64,000 bases of DNA from assembly GCA_026261815.1 (NCBI GenBank), contig JAMPIT010000884.1, forward strand, positions 16,080,210 to 16,144,209, written 5' to 3'. Positions 1 through 12,300 of this stretch are shown here, in pieces (positions within the stretch are counted from its first letter, which is position 1; the number at the start of each line of letters is the position of its first letter). The stretch is from Monarcha castaneiventris obscurior. Taxonomy: Eukaryota > Chordata > Aves > Passeriformes > Monarchidae. The translations under genes were made by a program, and so were the position numbers. The notes beneath the pieces are model-generated. The model did not search any database. It had not been told where the DNA came from and saw only the letters and a program-made list of their open reading frames with translations.

Positions 1-149
1 ACAGAACTTGGCAGGTAGAAATAAAAATAGATCTGAAATTTCAGCTTATGTTTCAGACAAAGAGCACTTACTCCTAAGAGCCATGGGATGCTTGGAAGCT
101 GTATTTCCTCCGAGGACTGTCCAGTTACTGCGTGCTGGTTGTTTTGCAG

Positions 150-357
150 TGTCTGATCATTGGGGCTGGACCCTGTGGCCTTCGTACAGCCATCGACCTG
201 TCGTTCCTGGGAGCCAAGGTGGTGGTCATAGAGAAGAGGGACGCCTTTTCCCGCAATAACGTGCTGCACTTGTGGCCCTTCACCATCCACGACCTGAGGG
301 GCCTCGGCGCCAAAAAGTTCTACGGCAAATTCTGTGCGGGATCCATAGACCATATCA
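150..357 (+). CDS. MICAL3: MICAL3 exon: FAD-binding start of the monooxygenase
   Basis: The acceptor is ttttgcag and the donor is gtaagt. The exon starts in phase 0 and ends after one base of a codon. It encodes [16 protein letters not shown], the GxGxxG dinucleotide-binding loop of the Rossmann fold that holds the FAD, followed by the family-conserved [21 protein letters not shown]. The acidic E of VIEK is where flavoproteins of this class bind the ribose of FAD. The residues before CLIIG belong to an upstream exon that is not in the window. Confidence 0.96.
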
Positions 358-3300
358 GTAAGTAGAGCCCCTGCTGCACACAGCAGCACCTCCTGGGTTC
401 CTGCAGAGCATGAGGTGAGGCTGGGGGGTAGTGAAACTTCAGCCTACACCAGTCCCTGCTCTCAAGTTATGCTACAATGCAGCATTACCTTTGCATCGTT
501 CATTCTGGGCTAGTCATGAGATTAAAACATGCAGTGTTTATCTGTCATCTTTTAGACATTCCAAAGGCATAGCTTCTTCCTACACCGAAAAGTACACTTA
601 AAGCTCAAACTGTTTTTTTGGGGTTTTTTTGATGGATAATTTTTCTATTTTTTGCTGATACATTCCTGCAGCTGCCACATTATTCTGTTTCTCTTGAGCA
701 ACTTGTAAAGAAAAATTAGTGAATGCTTTTGAACATTCTCGTGAATGTCAGTCTAGAGAAAGGAGGAATGGTTTTGGCTTTGTTAATTTTCAGAAGAGTG
801 ATGAAGATATGTTTTGATTAAATAGATGTTTACATGTTCAAATTGAGAATAATCTTGATTTTTAAATTCTGTTAAATCAGTCTTCTTTGGAAGCTGAATG
901 CTTTGGTGGAGCAGGAGTTATTTTTCTTTTCTTTTTTCTTCCCCAAAATTGACTGTACATTGCACAGCCAGGTGTTGCTCACCAGTCTGTGTTCTCCTTT
1001 TTAAAAATTTGACAAGAAATGGTGAAACTGGAAAATCTTTGTAACTTCAGTCTTGCAGATTGCTTTTTCCTTCTAATTTCTTTTCATTTTTATTCTTTCA
1101 GTGTTTATGCATTTTGTCTTTTTTTTGTATCAGCACAGCTAAAATTTAATGTTTAGGTGAAGGGTTTTTTCATTTCAGCATTTGAAATATGACAGCATCA
1201 TATTTTCCTTTGTATTGAGTTTGCACACTGTAATTTTGATTCTCATTGCCAAAGTTACCTGAAGAGGAAAGAGGTAGTGAGGAGCTTCCTATGCCCTCAC
1301 TAATCCAGAGGTGCTGAGATGGAAGTGCAGGTCAGTATTACAGCCAGGCTGATCCAGTGGCTCTTTGCCATCTGTGACAAGTGCAGCCCTGTTTGTGCTG
1401 CCTGCCCTCCTCTGCTGCAGTTCGTGTCCTGGTTGTTTCCCTTGTTGCTGATTAGGGGACTGAAACATCAAAAAATTACTCTTAATTTTTTGAAAAGGGT
1501 TGGGGTTTCAGCTGTGTAGAGTTTTCTTGGCATGCTGTGATATGACACACCAGGGGTGCTGGGATGAAGTGCTGGGAACACAGTGGAGAAAAAGAAAGTA
1601 TCAGCTGGCCTTTAAGTTGGTATATCAGTAATGTCACACAGACACACATGGGCACTTGTGCTCTTTCCTTTTTCCTCTGTTTCTTTATCATCTGCCTTTT
1701 TTGCAGGTATCCGTCAGCTCCAGCTCATCCTTTTGAAGGTTGCCTTGATCTTGGGAATAGAGATCCATGTCAATGTGGAGTTTCGGGGGCTCGTTTACCC
1801 TCCCGAGGACCAGGAGAATGAAAGCAAGTAGCACTGAAATGGGTGTAGAGAAGGGGGAGGTTGTGGTAGGATACACAGGCTCTTACTCCTTAACTCTGCT
1901 TAGGATCTTAAGTCCTTTCCTCGTGCTCCATTAATAAGAATAGTTATTAATCCATTTTTGCTTTGGTTTTTAGTAGGATTTGGTTTTTAGTAGGATTTGT
2001 TTTTTCTAGTGACAAATCCAAATTAGTTACTGTATGAAACAAAGTCACCAGAAGGACTACACAGAAATAAACCAAGACATGGTAAATTGTAATTCCTTCT
2101 AAAATACTTCAACCTGTTACATAACATTTTGAAACAACTCCTTTCTTTGCATTCTCTGAGGGTATTTATATTGGTGAGTGATCCTTGTACACTTTTAGTA
2201 TCACTGTGAAATCTGTTCTCTGATCACCACAGGAGACGTGGTGTACCTGTTTTTTGGCCTTTGATTAATTGTGTAGGTAGCAGAGAAGTTAGTAGTGGCC
2301 CTTAAAGGAGAAAGGGGAGTTTTAGCAAAGCTGTGTCTGCCTCTGATTCACATGGAATGGCTGCACAGAGCAGGAACAGCCCTGCCATCAGTGTAGCTGT
2401 CCTGCAGGATTTCTTGACTGATCATGTGATGAAGGGTTTATTGATAGTAAGAAGTGGTTTTAGCTATTTTTTTCTATTATTATATATATGTTGCCATTAA
2501 CTTGGAGTTTATCTACAGGAATAGGTTGGCGTGCATTGGTCCACCCCAAAACCCATCCCGTGTCTGAGTATGAGTTTGAAGTAATCATTGGAGGGGATGG
2601 CAGGAGAAACACCCTAGAAGGTAATGTTGTGTTCATAATTCACCTCCAAATAGAACTTATCCTTAAGTTTGTTAGAACAAAATGGCCCTTAACATGCCAA
2701 TCAACATCTGGAAAGACACTTGACAAGTGAAAGGGAGATTGAAAATCCATGTGTAGCAAAGATGTGAGTGGTCTTTGTTTTCTTCCTCTAAAGTAGCAAA
2801 GACATAAGGAGTTTTGATCCGGATAATTTTTCCTACATTTATTCTTTGGTTGAGTAGTGTTGTCACTCCTGCCTTCAGGTGTAGGAACTGAGGTGTTGAT
2901 TATTATTCTGTGTAGCAAAGAATCCCATATTAATGTTATTTTATAGAACTTGCAGCTTTGGAAACAGAGATAGGAGAGGGGGTGGCAGGGAGCTTTTTCC
3001 CTAAACAATGCTTACTCGTCTGATGAAGCAATTGTTCTTTCCTCTGTGGAGGAGTTTGTAACTCATCACATCCCTTCTCTCTCTCTATTTTGTGAGTGCA
3101 CCTGTCTGTGGCACACTGAGCCTTCTCTGAAGGTGTGTCTGGTTTTCAGTGTTGCTGCTTTCTCCTTCCTGTAGGGTTTCGCCGAAAAGAATTCCGCGGT
3201 AAACTTGCAATTGCTATCACAGCAAACTTCATCAACCGCAACACCACAGCTGAAGCCAAAGTAGAAGAGATCAGCGGTGTGGCCTTCATCTTCAACCAGA

Positions 3301-6300
3301 AGTTCTTCCAGGATCTCCGAGATGCCACAGGTTTGCCAGCACTGGACAGATTTCCAGTGGAAACCGTTTGTCTTTATTATTACAACTTTGCAGCTCAGAT
3401 TTGTATGTTTAATCAGGAACAAACATCTTGTGCAAGGCAGTCAGTCATTGTTGCTTCTGAAATCTGACTTCCCTGCTTTTGCAGCTGTTCTGCTGTACAA
3501 AGCAGATGTGTGTCATTTTGGTTCAGAAGTGGACAACTTAGGGTTTTCAGGAAATCAGAGCCCTAAATGGGAAGAGGTCATGAATCCATAGTTCAGCTTT
3601 TTACACTTCACATCTGAATGCAAACCTTAGAGTGATGGTAACTGATTTTTTTAATAGAGGTAGCTTTATGCAGGTGAAATGTGCTGTCTGTGGTTTTGTT
3701 GACAATTGAGATTTTGAAGTCACCCAGAGCATGGAAGAAAGTTGCTTGGCATTCTCTCCCTGACATTTTTTAATCATGCAGTTTCAATTTGCTTTCTTCT
3801 GATAGAGCCTTTGTTGCACATAACTCCTAACTTGTTCCTTCACTACCATGTCTTTTGTTCTGTCACAAGGCATTGACTTGGAGAACATTGTCTACTACAA
3901 AGATGATACACACTACTTTGTCATGACTGCCAAAAAGCAGAGCTTGCTGGATAAAGGAGTGATACGGCATGTGGGTATTAACTTCTCCTGTGTTCTCTGT
4001 AAGCTAAAATTGTGTAGACAATTTACTTTTGGTAGGGTGAAAGTAGGAAAACATGCTTTTCCCTCATCACATAATGTGTTTATACAGTTGTAGTTTTAGG
4101 ACATGAATGTAGTTTTCTAAAAGGCAGTTAATGCCCTTCTGATGTATTTGAAACCATCAGAAGAGTGTTACAAAACCTGTCCTTTTCAAATTTGTATCCC
4201 TTTGTAGATTTGGGAGTTTTGTTCGTGCTAAGATAAAATATGCTGAAAGAACATTTGGTAGCTTAGTTGAACTTCCCTCATTTTATGGGAATGAAAAATG
4301 CTCTAGAGTTTCTTAGCCCTTTCACAGTCAGAAATGCAAGCAGGACTGATTACTATTTGCAATAAAAGATTTATGGATTTTCTCCTGGAAGCATTAACAC
4401 AGGAATGAAAGAAATTAGAAGACAAACTTGTATGAGTGGATTAGTCAGAATTTGAATGCCAATTACTGTATATTCCAATCATAAAAGAAACTTGTGGATT
4501 TGACTGTGGCACTTTTACTCCACTGGTTTTGGCAGGACCACGCTGACACAGAGGTTTTGCTCTCACGGGAGAACGTGGACCAGGAGGCTTTGCTCAACTA
4601 CGCCAGGGAAGCAGCAGATTTCTCCACTAACCAGCAGCTGCCATCACTGGACTTTGCCATCAACCACTACGGGCAGCCCGACGTGGCCATGTTTGACTTC
4701 ACGTGCATGTACGCGTCCGAGAACGCGGCCCTGGTGCGCGAGCAGAACGGCCACCAGCTCCTCGTGGCACTGGTCGGGGACAGCCTCCTGGAGGTTTGTG
4801 TTCAGCTGGGTGTGTGGGAGCTCTGAGTGGAAGCATGGGCACAAACCTTTGCGCTGGTCAGGGACAGCCTCCTGGAGGTTTGTGTTACAGCCTCCTGGAG
4901 GTTTGTGTTCAGCTGGGTGGGTGGGAGCTCTGAGTGGAAGCATGGGCACAAACCTTTGCACTGGTCAGGGACAGCCTCCTGGAGGTTTGTGTTACAGCCT
5001 CCTGGAGGTTTGTGTTCAGCTGGGTGTGTGGGAGCTCTGAGTGGAAGCATGGGCACAAACCTTTGCACCCATCTCCGAAACGTGTGCTGCCTGACAGGGA
5101 GGCGCTGTGAGGGAAGCTGCTGTTTATTATAGAATAAAGTGGGAGGTTGGAAGGAAGGGTGGGAGTGTTGGGAAAACAGAATATTTAGCATGGTAATGAT
5201 CTCGCTTAAGAAAATGTGTGCAGAGCTTTTTCTGAAGTTCTGTCTCTTCCATCTGCTTCTTGTTGGGACGAGTTGACTCTCCACAGAACCTGCTGTAGGC
5301 CTGCTAATAATTAGCGTTTTGTAGTTGGTTAAAAAGTACAGTCTTGAAGAGAAGCTGTTGAAGCACTCAGGCCATGAATTGTTGTGTGAAATAAAGGGAC
5401 ATTGGCTTTGGGAGAGCTCATGAGCTGTTCACCGTACATCTGCTTTCCTCTAACCCAGTGAGAGTGCAGCTTGAAGCTAATTACTGAGTTATAATTTCCC
5501 AGCAGATTACTGCCTGAATATGTGCTTGATACTTCTTTAAAATTGTCCCTAAGTGGTGCTTTTCCTTTCTCTGATTTTTTTTGTTTTTGGTAACCTATAA
5601 TTTCAGCCATTTTGGCCAATGGGAACTGGAATAGCCAGGGGATTTTTGGCTGCAATGGACTCTGCTTGGATGGTACGAAGTTGGTCGCTTGGAGCCAGTC
5701 CTTTGGAAGTTCTTGCAGAGAGGTAATGGAGAAAGTGAATACATTTACAGTTCTAATCCAATCCTCCAACATCTCCTCATTCATTCCAGTTCATTTTAGT
5801 GCAAATATGTAGACAGAATGGGAGATACAGATTCTCACTGTTTTTAGAGAATGCTTGAGGTTATAATTGAATTGAAGAAAAAAATTTCAAAGGAGTTGGT
5901 AAAGCGAAGTGTATCAGTTATACTTCAGTATACGTCAATTTATACTTCAGTATATCAATTATACTTCAGAGGGAGCGGGAAATGTTGCTATTCTTGGTCC
6001 TAGTTTTAAAAGATTAGATTAGGTGCTTATTGACATAGCATGGACAAAGTGAGCCCAAGTTACTGTCACCATCCCTGCAGTAGCAAACCAGATGAAAATG
6101 TAGGTTCCTTTAAAGTACCGGATACAAAAGTTCTGGCCATCTCCTATTATCTTGTGAATACTTTTTATTATTTCCTTTTGAGGAAGCTGTGACCTGCTTT
6201 TTTTCACGTTGTCCTTGGTCACTTTGTTTCATATAAGCCAAACAGCATCTTGTCTCTTTTGAAGTACTGAGTTCTTGATGTTTTTATCAGCTTTGCCTGA

Positions 6301-9300
6301 GTATTGTTTTGATGACTCAAGGTGCTCTCTTGGAGATCAGAACTCAGGTAATTAGAAGATGGAGTAAATAAAAGCAACAGATAGTAGATCCTATTTTAAA
6401 CTTCAGCTACTGCAGCTTCTGACCATCAGGAGCCATAGTATAATTTCTAAAATTGCACAATGGCACAATTCATACTTAAAATTCCATTTGTTTGAATTTT
6501 AAAAAACTGTGAAGAAAATAATGTTGCTGTTGAAGCCAGACTTCCATCAACTTTCCATTTGCCACTTCAGACAGCAGTAGGATCTTCCCTGGGATTTCTC
6601 TTCTACATACTGAACAAACTAATTTCTCTTGGCCTCCCCTCACAGGGCAAATGCTCCAGTCCCCCTCCAGACCCCTCTTCCTGAGCCCCTCCTGTCTCAG
6701 TGTCTTTATTGTACTGGGCAGCCCTTTCAGTTACACTTAGTGTGTTGTTCTCTTCCCTCCTTTGGATTTCTGAAGTTGTATTAAAAGAGATTTTAATATG
6801 CTTATGCTGACTCTTAGCTATGCAGTGTCTGAAGTGGTTAGATTTCTGATTTGAATGTTTATCTCTCCAGAGTTTACTTAGCCATTGCAGTAGTGATGCA
6901 CCTCTTCTAAAAAAAAACTAAACAGAACAAAACCTCAAACCAGCCAAAACAAACCAAAAACCCCAAACCACCACAAAGCCTAAACTAAACAAATGAACCA
7001 AAACAAAACCCCAAACTTTTTCTTTTTGTTATTTTCCCAAGGGAAAGCATTTATAGGCTGCTGCCTCAGACCACCCCAGAGAACGTGAGTAAAAACTTCA
7101 GCCATTACAGCATTGATCCTGCCACCCGATATCCCAATATCAACGTCAACTTCTTGAGGCCACAGCAGGTAAGTCACAAATGGTGCTTCTCAGTGCCTGT
7201 AATCTGCAGTGTCTTTCCTCAGGTGAAGCTATGCCAATGTTTTGGGAACAGACAGTGATGTGTGCATAACATGGAAGCAGTGAAAGGCAGATACATCAGC
7301 CCAGAGTAGACTGCTGTACTTGAACAAATTCCTTTTTAGGAACTTTTGATTTGGTAATTTTAATCGTGATGTGGTACAGGAAACCTATAAATTTTTGTGT
7401 GCATGTGCATTTTCTTTGTAATAATCCAGTCTAGCAGTCTGTCATTGCAATTTGGTATCCACTGAGCAGCAGCAGTCAGCTGGGCTGTTCAGCACTGATG
7501 AGCTGATCCTTGCTGTTGTGAGGTTCTTGGGGTAGGATTTCTGTTGCCTACGTGTACTTGTCTTCCTATTTGTACCTTCAATGTCTCCTTATTGTCTGGT
7601 TATTTCTGTATGTATCTGGGGTGCATGGCATGTCAATCATCTTAAATGTTTCTGTGTCGTTTTAGGTACGCCACTTGTATAATACAGGAGACTTGAGAGA
7701 CATTCACCTGGAGATAGAGAACTTTGTGAACTCCAGGACACCAAAGCTGACTCGAAATGGTAGGCCTGGCTGCTGCCCTGTTTGTTTTGGTACTCTGGAG
7801 CTGGATCAGTGCAGGAACTAGAGAACAGCAGGGCTGTAGGGTGTTATTTAACCAGTCTCTGCATTTAGAAAATGTATCCAGTAATTGTTTTGTCAACAGT
7901 CTGAGCTTACAATTTTTCAAGTTTCCATTAGCATGGGAATTTATTTTTGCTTCCCTGCTTTCCCTTGTCTTATAATGCTGTTAACTTCCTAAGCGTATTT
8001 GCTTGTACAGGCAGTTCTTTTCACCTCCTTTATCTCTAAAAATGTCCTTGCTTAAAGTGCAGAAGCCTGGACTGAGTTCACTCTAACAATAGACTCAATT
8101 CTTACAAACATAGCAGAAGGTATTGCTTGTGCAGTCTTGCATGTTCCTGCTTTGCTTTTCTTAATCTCATCTCTCAACCAAATGAAACCTCACTTTGCTT
8201 GCATTATTCTGAGAGCTCGATGCCTTGTGATAAGCATTTCAGTATCTGTCTACTTGTCTCTAGCCTGAGGGGTATGTCAGTCTTTCCCTTTTGCACGCCT
8301 TGTCTTGGATGCCCAGATAGTGTTTTGGGATTCTCAGGGTGCCTCTTTGCTGCTAAGCCTCCCTTTCACTGCTGAATAGCTGTGTAGTCTCTGCTCTTTG
8401 CCCTGCAGCCACGTCCCTTTGGGCTGTAATCTCATCAGATCTTCTGGTGAGACAAGGTCAAAACAGGTCAGTGCTTTTAAAGGAAAGTTTTCAAGGGAAA
8501 AGAAGAAGTTACAGAAGTACATTTGTAGTTCTTCCTCTAGAAATGGTATATCTGGGCTCTACAGAGCATTGCTACTGAATGTCCTTTTGATCATATTTAA
8601 CAAGCCTTTGCAACTGTTTTGTATTTCCTGGGGCTCTTTTACAATGGTTAGGGCGAAAAGGCTGGCAAGTTACAACTTAGATAATTACATTTCAGCATAT
8701 TAAAAATACTTTCTTGGATTTAAAATAGGTATGATAGTACTTTTAAAAGAAAATAACAAATCTGTCTTCCATTACCCATTGTAGAAGGAGTTTGTTTTTT
8801 ACATTAAGGTTTTGCTTGTTGATTCATGGGGTTTGTGTTGTGTTTAGAATTTGAGCAGTTGTGCATTTCTATTTTAAAATGTGCTGTTTTTTTTACAGAG
8901 TCTGTAGCTCGCTCTAGTAAATTGCTCAGTTGGTGCCAGAGGCAGACTGATGGATATGCTGGTGTTAATGTGACAGATCTCACAATGTCATGGAAAAGTG
9001 GCTTAGCTTTGTGTGCCATTATCCACAGATACCGTCCAGACTTAATGTGAGTAACTGGCTGCTTCAAATAATTGGGAAGGGCAGGAAATTAGTGGTATTT
9101 GGAGACAATAATATGGAGCTTGAGGCAATGCATTTGTGATTTATGAAGAAATGGATTGAAGTGAATTCGATTAAACTTGATAGAAACCATCGTCCAGTGA
9201 TTCAGTAGAGGAGTGGAAGGTCATGATAGCTTAATGAATTTGAAAATAAATGTGTTGTCGTTTTCCCTTCTGGATGATTTGGCAGAATTAAGCTTCAAAT

Positions 9301-12300
9301 TGGTACTGAGAGGAAAGCATTATTGACTGACAGATTTTATGTGTGCAGTGAGTAAGGAACAGTTCATAGCTTCAGTTAAGTCTCTTGTGAACAAGTATTG
9401 GCATGGACCTTTATAAATTTCCTGTTTAACAAAGCAACTCTTTAAAAAGACTTTCAGGCTGCTCTTTTTAGAAGTAGTGACCCACAGCCTAAACAGAGAG
9501 GTTGTTGCTGTTTGCACCCTGACTTGTTGGTTGGATGAATGGCAGAGGTGTCCTCTTCAGTGATATATTGGGTAAAGCAGTGCCCAGATTCTAGAATGGG
9601 TAAACACTGCCTGGAGAAGTGACAGTAGCAAAAACTCCAGTACTTTAATCTGAAATGTCTCCAACTTCCCAAGGGGACATCAGAAAAAGTAAATTCTAGA
9701 AGTGTACTGGAAGACATAATCCACTGTAAAACATACTGAAAAATTGTGGAGTTATTCCAATCCATATGCACTTAATTACTTCTGTATTGGTGTACTGGAG
9801 TTAACCTGAGCTACACTGTTTAATAGCTCTATAACTTGAGGAGAGTTCAAACAGCTTTTAAAATGGTTACTGTAACTCTCTACAAGCTATAGCTTTTTAT
9901 ATAGTTATACAAGCTTTGGAAAAAGCCAGCAGGACAAAATTATGGATCAGTCAAGAAAAAAAGGGGCAGAAAGTGAAGATTTAATTTAGTTCTAAGCACA
10001 CAGAAGATTTTATGTAGGGGAAAACGTACAGTCTTCCAGCAAAGGAGGAAATGAAGATGTATTTCAGAGGGTAATACTTTTTAAGAAGTGAAATCTAGGT
10101 TTGTAGGAGGAGCAAACAAATTTTAGAAGAATACATTTGAGCCAAAGATCACTGTAATTAAATAGCATCCACTTTGCCACATTGGTGGCAAATAAATTGA
10201 GGTTTCGAGTGGAAAAAAGAAGAGATGGATGCCTGAGTTCTTTCAGAAGACTGGTTTCTACTTGATTCAGTGCAAGGCCTCTTTGTGCCCTTGCAGAGAC
10301 TTTGATTCTTTGGATGAGCACGATGTGGAGAAGAATAACCAACTGGCCTTTGACATCGCCGAGAAAGAGTTTGGAATATCTCCCATTATGACTGGAAAGG
10401 AAATGGCATCTGTTGGAGAGCCAGATAAGCTGTCGATGGTGATGTACCTCACACAGTTCTATGAGATGTTCAAAGACACCATCCCCTCTAGTGGTAAGCA
10501 GTTTGGGGCACTTCTGTCGGATTTAAAGGCTGCTCCAGGGTGAATGTGTGTGCTTCAGTTGCCTTCAGGCTGCTTCTGCATGAGCTCAGAGTAGTCACTC
10601 ACTGTAGCTTTACCTTACAAAAAGTTGACTTGTTACTGGTGCTGATAAACACCATGTTAGCAGCAGCAGAATAAAGAGTTAATGTACAATAATGCCCTCA
10701 AAAGTTCTAAACTCACTTCAGCACTACTAGATAAGTTTTCTGCTTTCTTACTATTGTTAGGCATTTGTTTGTCTTAGCTAATGTTAGGTGCCTTGCTAAT
10801 ATTTGTTAAATAGGTAATTTCAAAACACCAGCTGAGTTTTATACATATTTACCATCTGTGAATGGTGAGAATAACTTCAGGTCAATTAGGAACACAAACC
10901 AGCTTTGATTAGAACTGGAAGATGTAATTACCTAACCCAAATCAATATGGCCAGCCTTTAAATATTGATAATGTTGTTACAGATCTTTATTACTGATGGT
11001 CTTAAGTCACATGTATCCCTCTGGTGAGGGGAAAAAATTGGCTTTAACAGCCTTTTAAAGTATAGTATGTATCAGGTATTATTTCTAAAACTCTGGACTG
11101 TTTCTAAGAATAATGATGATCATGTTCTTTAAATCATGCTCTCTAAATAGAAAAGTAAGACAGTATCTCTTATGGGTGGTTATAAACCCTGAGAGAACTG
11201 TTTTGGGCAAAATGAAAAAGCAGAACAGCTGAGAAAGGTATTAGTTGTAGACATCAGTCATTTTGTACAGAGAATTTACAAAAAAGACTGCTATGTTAAA
11301 AAGTATCAGTGAGTCCTTGTGTTCAGTAACAACACCACAGAAAAAAACTTGGTGGAATCCCCTTGTTCTGCTTGTTTTCCCTAACAGACAGCCTGGACCT
11401 GAATGCAGAAGAAAAGGCTGCCCTGATTGCCAGTACCAAGTCTCCTATCTCCTTCCTCAGCAAACTGGGACAAAGCATCTCTCGGAAGCGCACTCCCAAG
11501 GTAACCAGGCTGGCAGCACTTGTGTCTGGCAGGCTGCTGTCCAAGCACTGGCACTAAAAATGCAGGTGCTAGTGTGTGTTTGCAAGGATCATGTGTTCAC
11601 CAGCTCCTGGTGTGGGACAATGCATGACATTTGTAACGGCAAGATTGCATCTGGAGTATGTACTCACAGTGGTGCATTTCAGTCTTAAAATCTTAGCTCT
11701 GTGGTAGTATTTTGGCCTATATTTCCTCTTGGAACATAGCTACTTGCTGAGTTTTCAGTGATTTGAAAGTGTTGAAGAATTGTGCAATTGAAGGTAAGAA
11801 TCCCCTAAGGAGTATCTAGGAAAAAAAACCCTTTTCTTAAACAAATGAGCACAGTGAATTAAATAAGCTTTGCAACTAAACTGATTAAATACACTGATGA
11901 CAGTTATTTCAGCCCAGAAAGGTATGAGAGTTATTTTTGTTTTCTTTCCCCTACTCCTTCTGTTTTCAGGACAAAAAAGAAAAGGAGCTGGATGGTGCAG
12001 GAAAGAGGAGAAAAACCAGCCAATCTGAGGATGTAAGTATTACAGTGAGAGGTGTCAGGGAGCAAAATAAATGGTAGGTACCTTGTTCCCGCTTCAGTAC
12101 TTTCATTTTTTTATATCCAGGCAGGGTTTATATAGGATTTTTTAGATAAAATTTAATTCTTCAGAAGTTACACTTTCATGGTATCTTTAGAGCAAATGTT
12201 TTACTGATGCTTATGAAAGAATACTACGTAACAAATGAAATATTGCAGTTCCCTGATGTTCTGTTTTTATTGCAAGTTGTATGGTTTGAGGAGGACATCA

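Larger units (their letters stand above)
2621..4535 (+). other. Three introns of the monooxygenase region
   Basis: Introns 2621-3174, 3331-3869 and 3971-4535. AT-rich; I see no repeat, RNA or extra exon in them. Confidence 0.7.
5071..7041 (+). other. Introns flanking the exon at 5607
   Basis: Apart from the minisatellite, the short tandem units near 5913 and the A/C-rich block, these introns show no element I can name. Confidence 0.7.

Noticed and set aside
1..149. Short frame starting MAGRNKNRSE near the window start
   Set aside because: It runs through the acceptor before the first exon and is out of frame with [10 protein letters not shown].
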